A DNA stretch of 64,000 bases from Rhytidiadelphus loreus (Eukaryota > Streptophyta > Bryopsida > Hypnales > Hylocomiaceae). The notes beneath the pieces were generated by a model, which ran no database searches, was not told the DNA's origin, and worked only from the letters and a program-made list of their open reading frames with translations. The position numbers and the translations under genes were made by a program. Location of the stretch: assembly GCA_947034895.1 (NCBI GenBank), contig OX344761.1:89851447-89915446 (forward strand). Reading direction: 5' to 3'. Of the stretch, positions 1 to 19,380 are shown piece by piece (the first letter of the stretch is position 1; each line of letters begins with the position of its first letter).

Positions 1-814
1 TATAATCCAAACAAATGTACTATATACAACCCTTACAAACTAATATATTGAATTCAAAAAGATTGCAATAAAAATAATTGTTTTGTTTGCTAAATGCAAA
101 TTAAAATGATTTGTATTAATTGTGTATTAAGACAAATATCTTCAAATCTATTCAAAGTAGATGCAACAATAGTTCAAACTGCAACCTATAAATCATCTAT
201 GATTTTAAAGAAAATCTCAAGTCTTTGGTTCATCAAAAATCTTCAAATTCCTTTCACATTAAAATTATCAACATTTTTCTCTATATATAATTCTTTTGAA
301 GCATGTGTATGTCAAATTTTTACAATACCAATGGGGGTGGGTCTTAAATGGCATACAACATGTAGTAAAATATTCAAGTCATCAAGGCTCAAAAAAGAAG
401 CATAGGCGATTTTTTGAGTGATTATGAAACCCGCCTCAATAACCGAGTCTATGGGATGGTCAATTTTGGAATTCATTTACTTTCAAACTGTAATTGATCT
501 TTGCTTCAAGTTTTTTTAGGATTGTAGTGCACAAAAGACACTACAACATTCATGTTTGCTCATTTGGATTTTGTCCATTCCTTTTCAACATATGGCACAC
601 GGATTGAAATTGACCACAACATATACTCAATTTTTGTAGTCACTGTATGTATGTATGTATGTATGTGTATATATATATACACATACACACTTGCAGTTGG
701 GGTGACGTGGTGACGCCATACAAATCTTGGCAATCAAACGGTGAAGGTTGAAGCGGGGTCAATTACAACAATATAATGTTCTATGATGGGGGCGCTCATC
801 GTAGGATGTGGTGG
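1..814. other. A/T-rich flank with a TGTA/TA microsatellite
   Basis: No gene is supported here. The only distinct structure is a simple repeat at about 643-690: a run of GTAT units, then alternating TA, then CACA. The stretch lies downstream of the Copia integrase remnant on the minus strand, where the reverse transcriptase of that element would be expected. I found no readable reverse-transcriptase motif, so that part is either lost or too decayed to see. Confidence 0.5.
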
Positions 815-1334
815 CTAGGGCGGTGTCAAGATAGGATCCAACACTTCAAGGGTGGTAGATTCTTTTGAGATTACCTCAATTGAAACACTAGGTAAGATAG
901 AAGTGCCGCATGGAGAATGCCAAAATTGCATTTTGGCAAACTTGACGTCATGGTTGAACTTTACCATCTGTGTCTTTAGGTGGTAGAATCGGTGTGCCTT
1001 CATGTAGTTCAAGTAGTTGACCATGATACATTTGATGCTTCATTTGTCCAACTTAAATCACTTTTTTGCAAACACATGAATGAAAGAAAGACAACTGAAG
1101 ATGTGAAGGTGGTGCATGCATCTTGAAAACAATGTTGTAGAGTCTTTGGAATTAACTTATACTAAAGTTGGTCCGAGTAGGAGAGTGATTGGTGAGGTGT
1201 GATGACCTTCGACTAGAGAAAAATGGTGTTTGTGTGTTGAAGGTCATGGAACGTGCCTTGGTGAGTAGGGATTGCTTTTTCTTCTTGTTGACTCCAATAT
1301 TGCATGCTTGGGTCAGCTCATGGTAAATTCCCAC
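815..1334 (-). pseudogene. Copia integrase remnant, catalytic-core end and C-terminal part
   Basis: Two minus-strand pieces fit the end of a Copia integrase. At 1334-1152 a segment with YHELTQAC, then a lysine-rich stretch and KARSMTF, matches the family pattern 'LT.AYTPQQNGV.ERKNRT....ARSML', in decayed form. At 1024-815, MKAHRFYHLKTQMVKFNHDV matches the conserved integrase C-terminal block (K.YRLYD.KT..V..SRDV). The pieces are in different frames and the middle contains stops, so no functional protein can be made. Confidence 0.7.
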
Positions 1335-1750
1335 TTTCTAAAGAAAGCATGGAAAGTCATGTGATAGAAATATACCGCCTCTATCATTCCAAAGTGTTTG
1401 AATCTTGGTATTGAAAGTCAATTTGACAATTGCTTTGAAGTATTGGAAATACTTGAGAGTCTTAAACTTATGTTTTGAACATGAAATATAGTCAAATAAA
1501 GTGAGAGTAATTGTCTCTAAATATTACGATGTATAAATTGCCTCCCAATGAGGTAATTTAAATTTCTCTACATAGATTAGAGTGTATGAGTGCTAGAGGT
1601 TTTTTAGCATGCAAACAAGAAGCTACCTTGGGCACTACTGATCAGGTTTGTTTACCGACAAATTAGCTATCACAAAAGTCATGGAATTGGAAATGAGTGG
1701 AATATCTTTTGCAATGTTATAAGAATCCATGGATCTGAAGTTGTAGAAAT

Positions 1751-2002
1751 TTAAGTGACCTTACTTCCGGTGCCAAAGATGAGTGATTGATGATGACACA
1801 TTGTATTGACTTTGAATTTGGGATCGTGTTTGGGATCTAAAACGATATATCGATAAAGCCCCATCTCTGGGTGGCACTTTCCGTGGCCTACAATATTGTC
1901 TGCACCTTGATATACAAGACTCTCCATGTTGTTGAAAACGACTGTTAGGCCTAAGTCAACAATAGCTCCAATTGAAATAAGGTTGAAAGAGAGATCGGGC
2001 AT
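1751..2002 (-). pseudogene. Copia pol remnant between protease and integrase
   Basis: The 83-residue open segment begins MPDLSFNLISIGAIVDLGLT and continues with a VVFNN motif. This matches the conserved Copia block after the protease ('..NLLSVGQL...G..V.F') that leads into the integrase zinc-binding domain. It is on the same strand as the gag and integrase remnants and in the expected place between them. Confidence 0.7.
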
Positions 2003-2130
2003 GTAATAAACATCGTTAATTACATTTTTAATTCATTGTCATTTCCAAAGTTAACACTACCATTTCTTTTGATTGAGAGAAGTTGTTTCCTAGTTGTTTG
2101 TACCTTTATTAGACTAGGTGCTATCTCTAA

Positions 2131-2349
2131 CTAAGTGAACTGATGTGGATTACCACTCACATGTTTTGAGCACCCAAAGTCAATAATCCATGACCTTGCA
2201 GTTTTGAAGTCGGTGTCATTGATGCTATTTGTGGTTGCATTGAGATTGTGGACATGGTTCTCCCACTTTGTACAAGGCTCATTTAGATCTTGGATTAGAA
2301 TGTTCATATGGAACATGGGTGGAATGTGCCTTCTTCTTTTCCCTTGCAT
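2131..2349 (-). pseudogene. Copia protease remnant with altered active site
   Basis: The segment contains WIIDFGCSKHVSG, clearly the Copia aspartic-protease start 'W.(I/L)DSG(A/C)(S/T).H(M/V)(T/S)G'. The catalytic triplet DSG reads DFG here, so the Ser next to the catalytic Asp is lost. The upstream part would be the gag linker. The ORF is short and isolated, in keeping with a dead element. Confidence 0.75.
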
Positions 2350-2797
2350 ACTGGCGTGTCATGTATGTGCCCTCCTAGTTAGCTCATGTGCAAATTCTTG
2401 GCAGTCACGAATGAAAAGTCCTTTCAAGCTACACCAATGAAATGTCCTTTCAAGACATGGTGTGGTGCATAAGATTATTAGTAAGAGTGTGTTACTGATG
2501 AGTATCATTGTAGAGTGGAAGGATATGGTGGTTTGAAGTTAGAGGCGCCAACTTGATGATTGTGATACTAGAAGTGAGCTACTATTGCATTGATGTGTTG
2601 CGGGGTTGATAGATTGGTAGATTTCCTTTTCGAAACTATAACCTCTGCTTGTGTTGTGATAGCGGTGTGGTCAAAGTTTTTAACATTGGTATGTTCATAT
2701 AGGTGCTCACCAAGATTGCTTTGTATCTTGGTGGCAAGATGTTCAATATGTGTTCAACGAGGTCAATCTCAAAATTCATGTAACCCATGCCTTTCAA

Positions 2798-3195
2798 CTA
2801 CAATTTTATTTGTTGGATCTTGCAGATGTAGTTGCTTGTAGAACTACCCTCTAGCAATCTAATGGAGTTTAATCTATCCAATAACATCAATCTTGATGCG
2901 TTATTGGTTCTTTCAAACTTCTCCCTCAACATATTCCAGACAATTCTTTGATTGTTTATTTTGGAAAGCTTATTGAAAATTGATTTGCAATAGGACATTG
3001 TAATGGAATAAAGTGCTTTGGTGCATCCTCTAGCCATGTCTTTATGCTCATTGATCACATGACAGTTGGTAGTCGTTGGGCCCAGATATTTCCAAATATT
3101 TTCCTTCATAAGAAGAAGTCTATGACGGGTCTTCTACACCTAGTAGTTTTTTGTAGTAAGTTTGTAGCTATTAACTAGAGCGTTAGACATAGACA
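2798..3195 (-). pseudogene. Copia gag (UBN2-type) remnant
   Basis: The segment 3109-2798 reads MKENIWKYLG, then ARGCTKALYSIT, then IVWNMLREKFERT and DRLNSIRL. This is the layout of plant Copia gag (UBN2 family: '..K..W..L....A...I...v......a...W..L...Y......r...L...L..lk'). Translation upstream to an ATG at about 3195 gives the typical LTTKNY...KTR start but crosses two TAG codons, so gag is broken. It is the most 5' coding part of the element visible. Confidence 0.75.
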
Positions 3196-3844
3196 TGATT
3201 CATATTAGGAAATGATAGTAGAAAGAAAGTTTGAGATATTGCCTACCGGGAGTCGTTTCAAAGTGCTACTATAGGGAATTTTATTAACTCCTAAAGAACC
3301 GAGCCCTTTTTTATGTGAAAAAACACTCAAAGAATAAAAGAATTTAAAATTGTTTTTCTTGCACATCCAACTATAGGATCTTACACCTAACTAGTATGAG
3401 ATTGTGTGGATAAAACTTCAAAATTTTTGACGGCACATATTGCAATATATTTGAGTTTAAAGTGAAAAAAACAAGTTTTTCAACACATTGTAGGACTAGA
3501 TTATTTGACTTCGAACCTTCTTAACTTTAATTTCTTGCACTACAAAGTTTTGAGCTTTAAATCTTTATTGTGGAGAATTGAGTTGAGGGTCTAGGAAAAA
3601 AAAATACAAAAAAACTTAATTTTTATTCTTAAGAAAATTGTTAAGTAGAAGTAGGTACAAGATAGAAGGAAAATCTAAATTATTAATATCTCTAAGATGT
3701 AATTAAAATGCATTAATCTCAACAGTGAGATTGTTCTAGTAGGCAAACTAAACCATGTGGAACTTTTTCTTGAAATGAATCCTATAAGTTATTTTTCAAG
3801 AAGATGCTCTAAATGCCTGAAAAACAAGATTGTCTATAATTTTC

Positions 3845-4426
3845 TCATAACAAATCCAAATGGAATGAATCAAGACTTTCCATGTAGACAAAATTATAAT
3901 CTATGAAAAAAAAAATATTTGAGGAAAAAATTCAAATATTTTTGAATTTTTTTTTGTTGCCCCCTTTCCCTTGTTTTGAGCTTATTTGGACATAACTTTT
4001 GTTCTCGGGCACCAATTGAAAAATAAATAATATTCTCACAAAGCTAATAAGTTTTTTCTATCTTCAAAAAAAGTTTAAAAAAACCAGGACACAAATTCAG
4101 CTTGTAGGTACCTCCCCGAAATCCCATTTGTCCCCTGAAGGATGGTGGTATTCTGTGTACCATTTCCAGATTACGTGGTGTGAACCATAAAGTGACATCT
4201 AGGACAAGTATAGACTTTAGAAATCTAGGACTTATACAAATTTCAGACCATGTGGTATGAACTGTGAAAGTGTCATCTATGACTCATGTAGATTTCAGAC
4301 ATCCAGGAATGATATAGATTTAATAAATCTAGGACTGTTGTAAATTTCAGACCACCTGTTTTGAACTGTAAAAACTGCCAAAGTTGGGAAATTTTGCCAT
4401 TTTAACGAAATCCCCCATTACTGCGA
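3845..4426. repeat. Dispersed repeats F and E, first locus
   Basis: Two adjoining repeat families occur here and again at 33265-34169. Family F covers about 3845-4110 and matches about 33265-33500 (shared blocks around 'actataatctatga' and 'ttatatcttcaaaaa', with small changes). Family E ends near 4426 with the terminal sequence CCATTTTAACGAAATCCCCC, which also closes the MITE-like element at 33959-34169. The left end of E is unclear at this locus. There is no coding potential. Confidence 0.5.
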
Positions 4427-4722
4427 ATGATGCTAATTCCTAAGTTTCTGATCGTGCGTTGGCTTCGATGTTCGAACTACTGGTGTTGATGTTGGGACTT
4501 GTGTGAACCCACTCTTTAGATCACTAGTACATGAAACTTATGCGTCGATTGATTTACTACGCTACTCACACTGAACATGTTGTGTCTGTCCTCGTATCTC
4601 TCTCTGATGCACACAACGAAGAACCTGAAACTGGAAACGAATCAGCTGTTCTGACCGCAAATGACACTGCGTCTTCAATGCGAACTTCTCAAAAAAATGG
4701 AATGAGGATTGTCCCCTCGATG

Positions 4723-4734
4723 ATCTGATACCAT
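4723..4734 (-). other. Retrotransposon primer-binding site (initiator Met-tRNA type)
   Basis: On the minus strand the sequence reads TGGTATCAGATC, starting exactly one base after the CA end of the LTR at 4735-4969. TGGTATCAGAGC is the standard plant Copia primer-binding site, complementary to the 3' end of initiator methionine tRNA; this copy differs only near its end. It fixes both the orientation and the inner border of the LTR. Confidence 0.8.
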
Positions 4735-4969
4735 GTTGCAAATGGCGAACAATAATTTCGTAACATCCACCACACAGGTGAAGAATTTTAATTGAAGGTG
4801 CAAGTACATATAGGTGGAGCCCCAGATGCGGGAAAGAGGCTGAAATACAACTAACCTGATCATTATGGACTAGCTGAAACTAACCTAGTATCTACTAACT
4901 AAACTAACTCAGTATTTCTGTTTGTCCATGTACGGTCATACGAAGTAGAAAACTGCTGTCCCAACAGAT
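4735..4969 (-). mobile_element. Copia-type LTR (5' LTR in minus orientation)
   Basis: The 235-bp block starts TGTTGGGACAGC and ends ATTTGCAACA on the minus strand, giving the usual TG...CA ends within the short inverted repeat TGTTG/CAACA. It abuts a Met-tRNA primer-binding site on its inner side. No second LTR copy was found, so this is either a truncated element or the 5' LTR of the decayed Copia element at 815-3195, with about 1.5 kb between. Confidence 0.75.
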
Positions 4970-5518
4970 TGTTGGGTCTTTCATCAAATTTGCAGAAGTG
5001 ATTATTGATCCAAATAGAATTACATAATTATCACTCTGATGAAGAAAAATCACTGTTATATGTATCCCCAGCCTCAAGAAGTTCCAAGGGATGGCTTCAG
5101 ATCCTCGCGGCCCCCAAACAGGGCTTCTCTCAAATTTGAAAGCAGAAGAAATCATAAGCAGCACTGCTCTGTGCTGCTCTGCTTAAATTGATGTTGCAAT
5201 CAGGAAAAGAAATCTTAGTAGCAGGGACAATTGGGGTTATGACTCTCCTCTCCTCTTTTGCAACCGCAATGCGCCAGGTGGCAATGAAAGAAAAGAGGGG
5301 TATGTGATGAATCGAGGATTGAGAATGAAGTCTCTAGATAAATCAGATTTTGTCGTCATAATCTAACTTGATCAAGTCAAGCGAAACTTTGCTCCATCAG
5401 ATGAAGTCAAAAAAATGTTAAGGACGACCACAGGAATCGCCGTCGCTTTAGACACTCTTGAAAATCTGTCTTGCTTTGAATCACACAGCCGCTTTGCCCA
5501 ACGCTGAATGTCCTCTCT
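4970..5518. other. Spacer and presumed 3' flank of the ABCC gene
   Basis: No gene is seen. A short, G/C-richer segment with AGCAGCACTGCTCTGTGCTGCT lying at about 5158-5180 is self-complementary. The part nearest 5519 should hold the 3' untranslated region of the ABCC transcript, but no clear polyadenylation signal could be picked. Confidence 0.4.
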
Positions 5519-15314
<9,796 letters not shown>

Positions 15315-15621
15315 CGCCGCTCCCGAATTTCGATTGCAACAATGTCAATGACAATGGTAAGCTGCTGCAATCACGGAAGCTCACATCAATGACAATGTAT
15401 CAATACTTCTAGAGACAATGTGGCCGCTCAATCGCAAAGCTACGCCACGCTCACACTCTCACGGTATTCAAAGCTACACAGCTAGCTAGAAGATCCTTGT
15501 TTCTAAAGTCCAAAACACAGTCGAAATCTACAAAATGAGGCGGAATTGATTCCGAAAGATACGAGCATGGCACCCACTTTTTACCGACAGTTCTCGAACT
15601 CCACGGCTTTGAGGTAAAGCC

Positions 15622-15630
15622 TTAAATATA
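15622..15630 (-). promoter_or_regulatory. Possible TATA box of the ABCC gene
   Basis: The minus strand reads TATATTTAA about 310 bp upstream of the ATG at 15314. The spacing would allow a 5' untranslated region of roughly 280 nt. It is the best TATA-like run in the first 400 bp upstream, but the assignment rests on sequence alone. Confidence 0.3.
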
Positions 15631-16989
15631 GCGCCCGGTCAAGCTTAACCCTTAAAGGACACGGCTCATGACAAGGTAGTAACCAAAACTGCTCCGATTA
15701 TTGGATCTTTGTTTCTACATTGAATAATGAAGTCATCCGTCGACCACTTTTTGGCCTCAGCGTCCTTCAAGGGATAAGTTTTCTTCAACCGTGCCCTTCA
15801 AGTTATGTATACGGACGTCCTGCAAAGTCCTGGAAAGCCTGTTGCAATTTCCTGCGAAAAAAACGGACAGGTTCCGTGCAGCAATTCCGATCTTAAGTCT
15901 GAGGGAGATCTTCGAAGTTCCAACCCTAATACTCTGATCAGTCACTCAGAGCTCTCTTGAGTGTATATTTAGCAAATGATTCTACCCAAAAATAATTACG
16001 GTATGGGTACGAAGAATGTGAAAATCTCAGTGTTGAATTGAAATTTCAGCACATTTAGCAGTGTTTTCAGGAACATTAGCTTTTTCCAAAATCACTTGAG
16101 GGCCACTGTTGCACACAGGAAACTTCCAAATGAGAACATTCGCGGATATGGGTGTGCAGTTCGCGACGCACATTCCGTCAATATGCGCCGTCCATTTGAG
16201 TCTAAATACAGTCAAGAGATACCGTAGTACATGCATAGGAACTATCACATACGGAGTACATGTTTCTCACCATACCTGAAAGCACAGAGAAAGTTGTGTT
16301 GTTATTTGACTAAAAAAGATCTTGCTGAAAAGATTTCTACAAAGCAAGTAACTTATGATAGAAATAAAAGTAAGATTGGTTCGAATTCCGAAGAATCTGT
16401 TGGACCTGCCTGCGCCACATGGATATGATTTTTTGCAAAACTGAAATAAAATAACTGGCGGTGAAGAAGCGTCTGACGCAATGACTCAGCTCTGAGGACT
16501 GATACAGACAGAAAGTGCTGCCGTGGTGCCTACTCGAGTGCCGAGCTCCTGTTTGGACTTTTAGACTCGAGGACATGGAAGTAGACTAAGTAGTTTTATA
16601 TTAATTATTTCAGTGTATGTTTCCTTGTAGATTCTAAAAGTGCGGTCACGCAACGTTGAAAGAGTATGCAGTAGCTTGCAAGCAAACGCAACACTGAGTC
16701 AAGCTGAATGGGGTGGCGCTCATACCGGCTTTCAAGGAGAACCGTGCCTGTTGCTAAGTTATATCGGCATCGTCACGAAGTCTACGAGGGAACTTACAGG
16801 ATTGAGCACTAGACTGACCAGTATCGCCAGACTGAATGCTCATTTTAGTTAGGAAATTAACTCTAGGGAGTATCAGGGTTTGTGGTTTGCAGCTGAGACT
16901 TTGTACCTCGAGTTCCCCCTCTTGCCCATGAGAGCAAAATCCGTGAAGGAGTCGCCACCATGGAGCGTCAGGAGATGCAGGGCTAAGTA
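15631..16989. other. Upstream region of the ABCC gene, no gene seen
   Basis: Base composition is more balanced than in the far intergenic parts. Only short unconvincing ORFs occur on either strand. The proximal part is the presumed promoter of the ABCC gene. I see no repeat of note before the MITE that starts at 16990. Confidence 0.4.
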
Positions 16990-17219
16990 CTCCCTCCCAC
17001 CCGAAATAAGTATCTACAATTTTCACTGATCATGTTATGAATAGCATAAATTCGAAAGGGTTCCAATTTTATATCATCACAATCAATGAAGAAAATTGCA
17101 TGTGTTCGTTGCAACCTAAGTAAAATTGGACAGAAAAAAAACCCTCCATACGACCTACTCCAAACAACTTAAGAAAAGCATGAAGTCCAAACAGGATACT
17201 TAATTTCGGACGGAGGGAG
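16990..17219. mobile_element. Stowaway-like MITE (Tc1/mariner type), copy 1
   Basis: A 230-bp element with inverted ends: left CTCCCTCCCACCCGAAATAA, right (reverse complement) CTCCCTCCGTCCGAAATTAA. It is flanked by the dinucleotide TA on both sides (16988-16989 and 17220-17221), the Stowaway target duplication. The CTCCCTCCGTCC terminus is the classic plant Stowaway end. No ORF is present, so it is non-autonomous. It lies about 1.7 kb upstream of the ABCC start codon. Confidence 0.85.
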
Positions 17220-17221
17220 TA

Positions 17222-18932
17222 TAATATACGGTGAACCATTTGTTCTCCCCATTTGGGATTTTCCGTCTACCGTGTGTCGACCATTGAGTCTCACCTCACA
17301 TGGTTCTCGGTTACGCTGACATCCCTGTCTATGCTTTCCGAATTTTGTTCTGGGAATTGATAATACTTGAAGAGAGGTTGAAACCACTCATCAAATACAC
17401 TTTTGCTTTGCCTCTCGGAATTCACGCTTCCAACCTCGCTCGTCCACCTACCCTTTCAGTTACCCCTTGTAAAAGCCCACACTCCGCAATTATGCTGAGT
17501 CTGAGTTTCAAGGCAAGTTTCAGTTAGACGAAGGTTCTAACGCAAGTTACTGACTCTTTCATCGTCAATTTCGTTGAATTGGCACGCATTTGCACTCCCG
17601 AAATGTGACGTATTTGCATAAAGCTCTAGGACAGGTATTTTTAGATTTTTTTCATTTTCAAGCCGTCAGACCTGAAAACTGCTAATGCGATGGAATTTGG
17701 TCAATTTAACGACATTAACGTTTACTCATTCATTTGTGAAAGCTTTGATCAATCAAACTCCAAATCTGGACATTTGAGATTTAAAAGACCTCGCATTCTA
17801 TATGACTCACTGATTGCCATCTCGAGCTTAGTCGACCAAACATGCAATGCACACGGCAAAGTGTACTGCTGGGCGAACCATGTGCAGTTCAGTTTGCAAT
17901 CCACTGTATATGTTCTGCCGTAAGGTTGAGGATTGTTGCCAAAATCACAGTCTATCTGTGCAGAGTCTCGCCTTGAAAGCAAAGCGCTAGGCCGGTCCGA
18001 CATTCCCTTTAATTATCTGATGCCGAAGGAATGTCCACACCCCCGAAGAAATTCCTTCACACTCGGAGACTAATATAACTCTTCAACCACACAAAGAATG
18101 AAACCATATTCTTCGTTTGTACAAAGGCGGACAATCTACACACTAGCTAACTGCGAGTCACTCGCAAGTGAACTGAGATCGATCCCGGTTACAAATTCCA
18201 GTGCTCGTTTCTGCTCAAAATCACCCCAATTGACTACTGAATGGCCATGGCCATAGTCGCCATTCTCTACAGAATTGACAAGACAGCCACTAACTTCAAA
18301 GACAGTTGATTTCGATCTGCAGGCGTTGGGATGGTGAAGGAGGCTACAAACCTTATTTTAAATGGACGCTCCTAGCTTCGAGGTTCCCAGCTAGCCTGCT
18401 CCATCGACGGACAATCGATTGAACGCTCCTTCCTAGGCTCCCATCGTCCGCATGCAAACACCAACCGTGAAGGAAAAGAGGTTTGTAACCGATATCAATG
18501 GCTGGCACTGGAGCATTTAATTCGCAAATACGAAAGTGATTGCATGATGGTTTTGAAAAGTCTGTTATGAATTGGACGTGGGAGCTTGCTCGCAATAGCT
18601 TTAGAGCACGAAAAGATGCCACCTGAATTGAAGGTGACGATCTGTAGGGCAGGTAGGCCAGCCATGATCAGCAAAGTGGTTGCGGGTACATTTGTATAAT
18701 TGAAACGCCCCTGGGGACTTGGGGAGCTGCAAAGATGTTGACTAATTATTAAGGTTGCCATGCGCTGGAAGCATCTGAGAATGCCTGGTTTCTATCATAA
18801 TAATGTTGTCGTTGTCGTCGTCGTTGGTGGGGAATTGAAAGAGGTTTCCACAAGTTTCATTTGTTTCCCCCCAAAAAGAGGTTTCCAGACAGGAATTGCA
18901 CGTGTTTTTTGGACACTATATGCATCAATTAT
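17222..18932. other. Gene-free stretch
   Basis: Only short ORFs with no recognisable family are present, and neither strand shows long open frames or convincing exon chains. A short CGTCGTCGT-type run occurs near 18805. Confidence 0.4.
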
Positions 18933-18935
18933 GTA

Positions 18936-19380
18936 TTAGATAACCGATGAGCCGTGCTAGCAGCGAATAGGTTATCATACATAACCAAGTGTACATTTTT
19001 CAATCACAACCTTTAATCTTCATGAGCAATGGGACGGTGCCATGTTAGCATTGAAAAGTAATTAGATACCCAATGAGCCGTGCTAGCAGCGAATAGGTTA
19101 TCATACATAACCAAGTGTACATTTTTCAATCACAACCTTTAATCTTCATGAGCAATGGGACGGTGCCATGTTAGCATTGAAAAGTAATTAGATAACCAAT
19201 GAGGCATGCTAGTGGCAAATAGGTTATCATACATAAACAATCACAACCTTTGATCTTCATGATCCAAGGGTGTCGGAAGCAAGTTGAAAGGAAAGAAGGT
19301 TATGAGTTGCAACTTGTAATGGCAATGGCGCTAGGTTACCAATGAGACAATGTCACGTTAGCATTGAACTAGTTATGAAT
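18936..19380. repeat. Tandem repeat, 126-bp unit
   Basis: The unit starts TTAGATAACCGATGAGCCGT and is repeated with an exact 126-bp period: copies begin at about 18936, 19062 and 19188. The first two are nearly identical over their full length. The third is diverged and loses about 14 bp after 'catacataa'. A fourth, very partial copy can be traced near 19332-19380 ('ggttaccaatgaga', 'gttagcattgaa'). No coding role is evident. Confidence 0.8.

Larger units (their letters stand above)
815..3195 (-). mobile_element. Decayed Ty1/Copia retrotransposon, internal part
   Basis: Remnants of gag, protease and integrase appear in the Copia order when read on the minus strand: gag about 3195-2798, protease zinc-knuckle side 2349-2131, integrase 2002-815. 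Each piece is short and interrupted by stops and frameshifts, so the element is dead. Integrase upstream of where reverse transcriptase should be is the Copia order, not the Gypsy order. An LTR with primer-binding site in the same orientation lies at 4723-4969 and could be its 5' end, but 1.5 kb of other repeats separates the two. Confidence 0.8.

Noticed and set aside
4531..4728. 65-codon plus-strand ORF next to the LTR
   Set aside because: It lies in the leader region of a minus-strand retroelement and has no motif.
15646..15668. Motif TTAACCC(C/T)TAAAGGAC shared with 34788, and loosely with 10005 and 45478
   Set aside because: Short and scattered; no element borders or consistent neighbours could be found, so chance or old repeat debris is enough.
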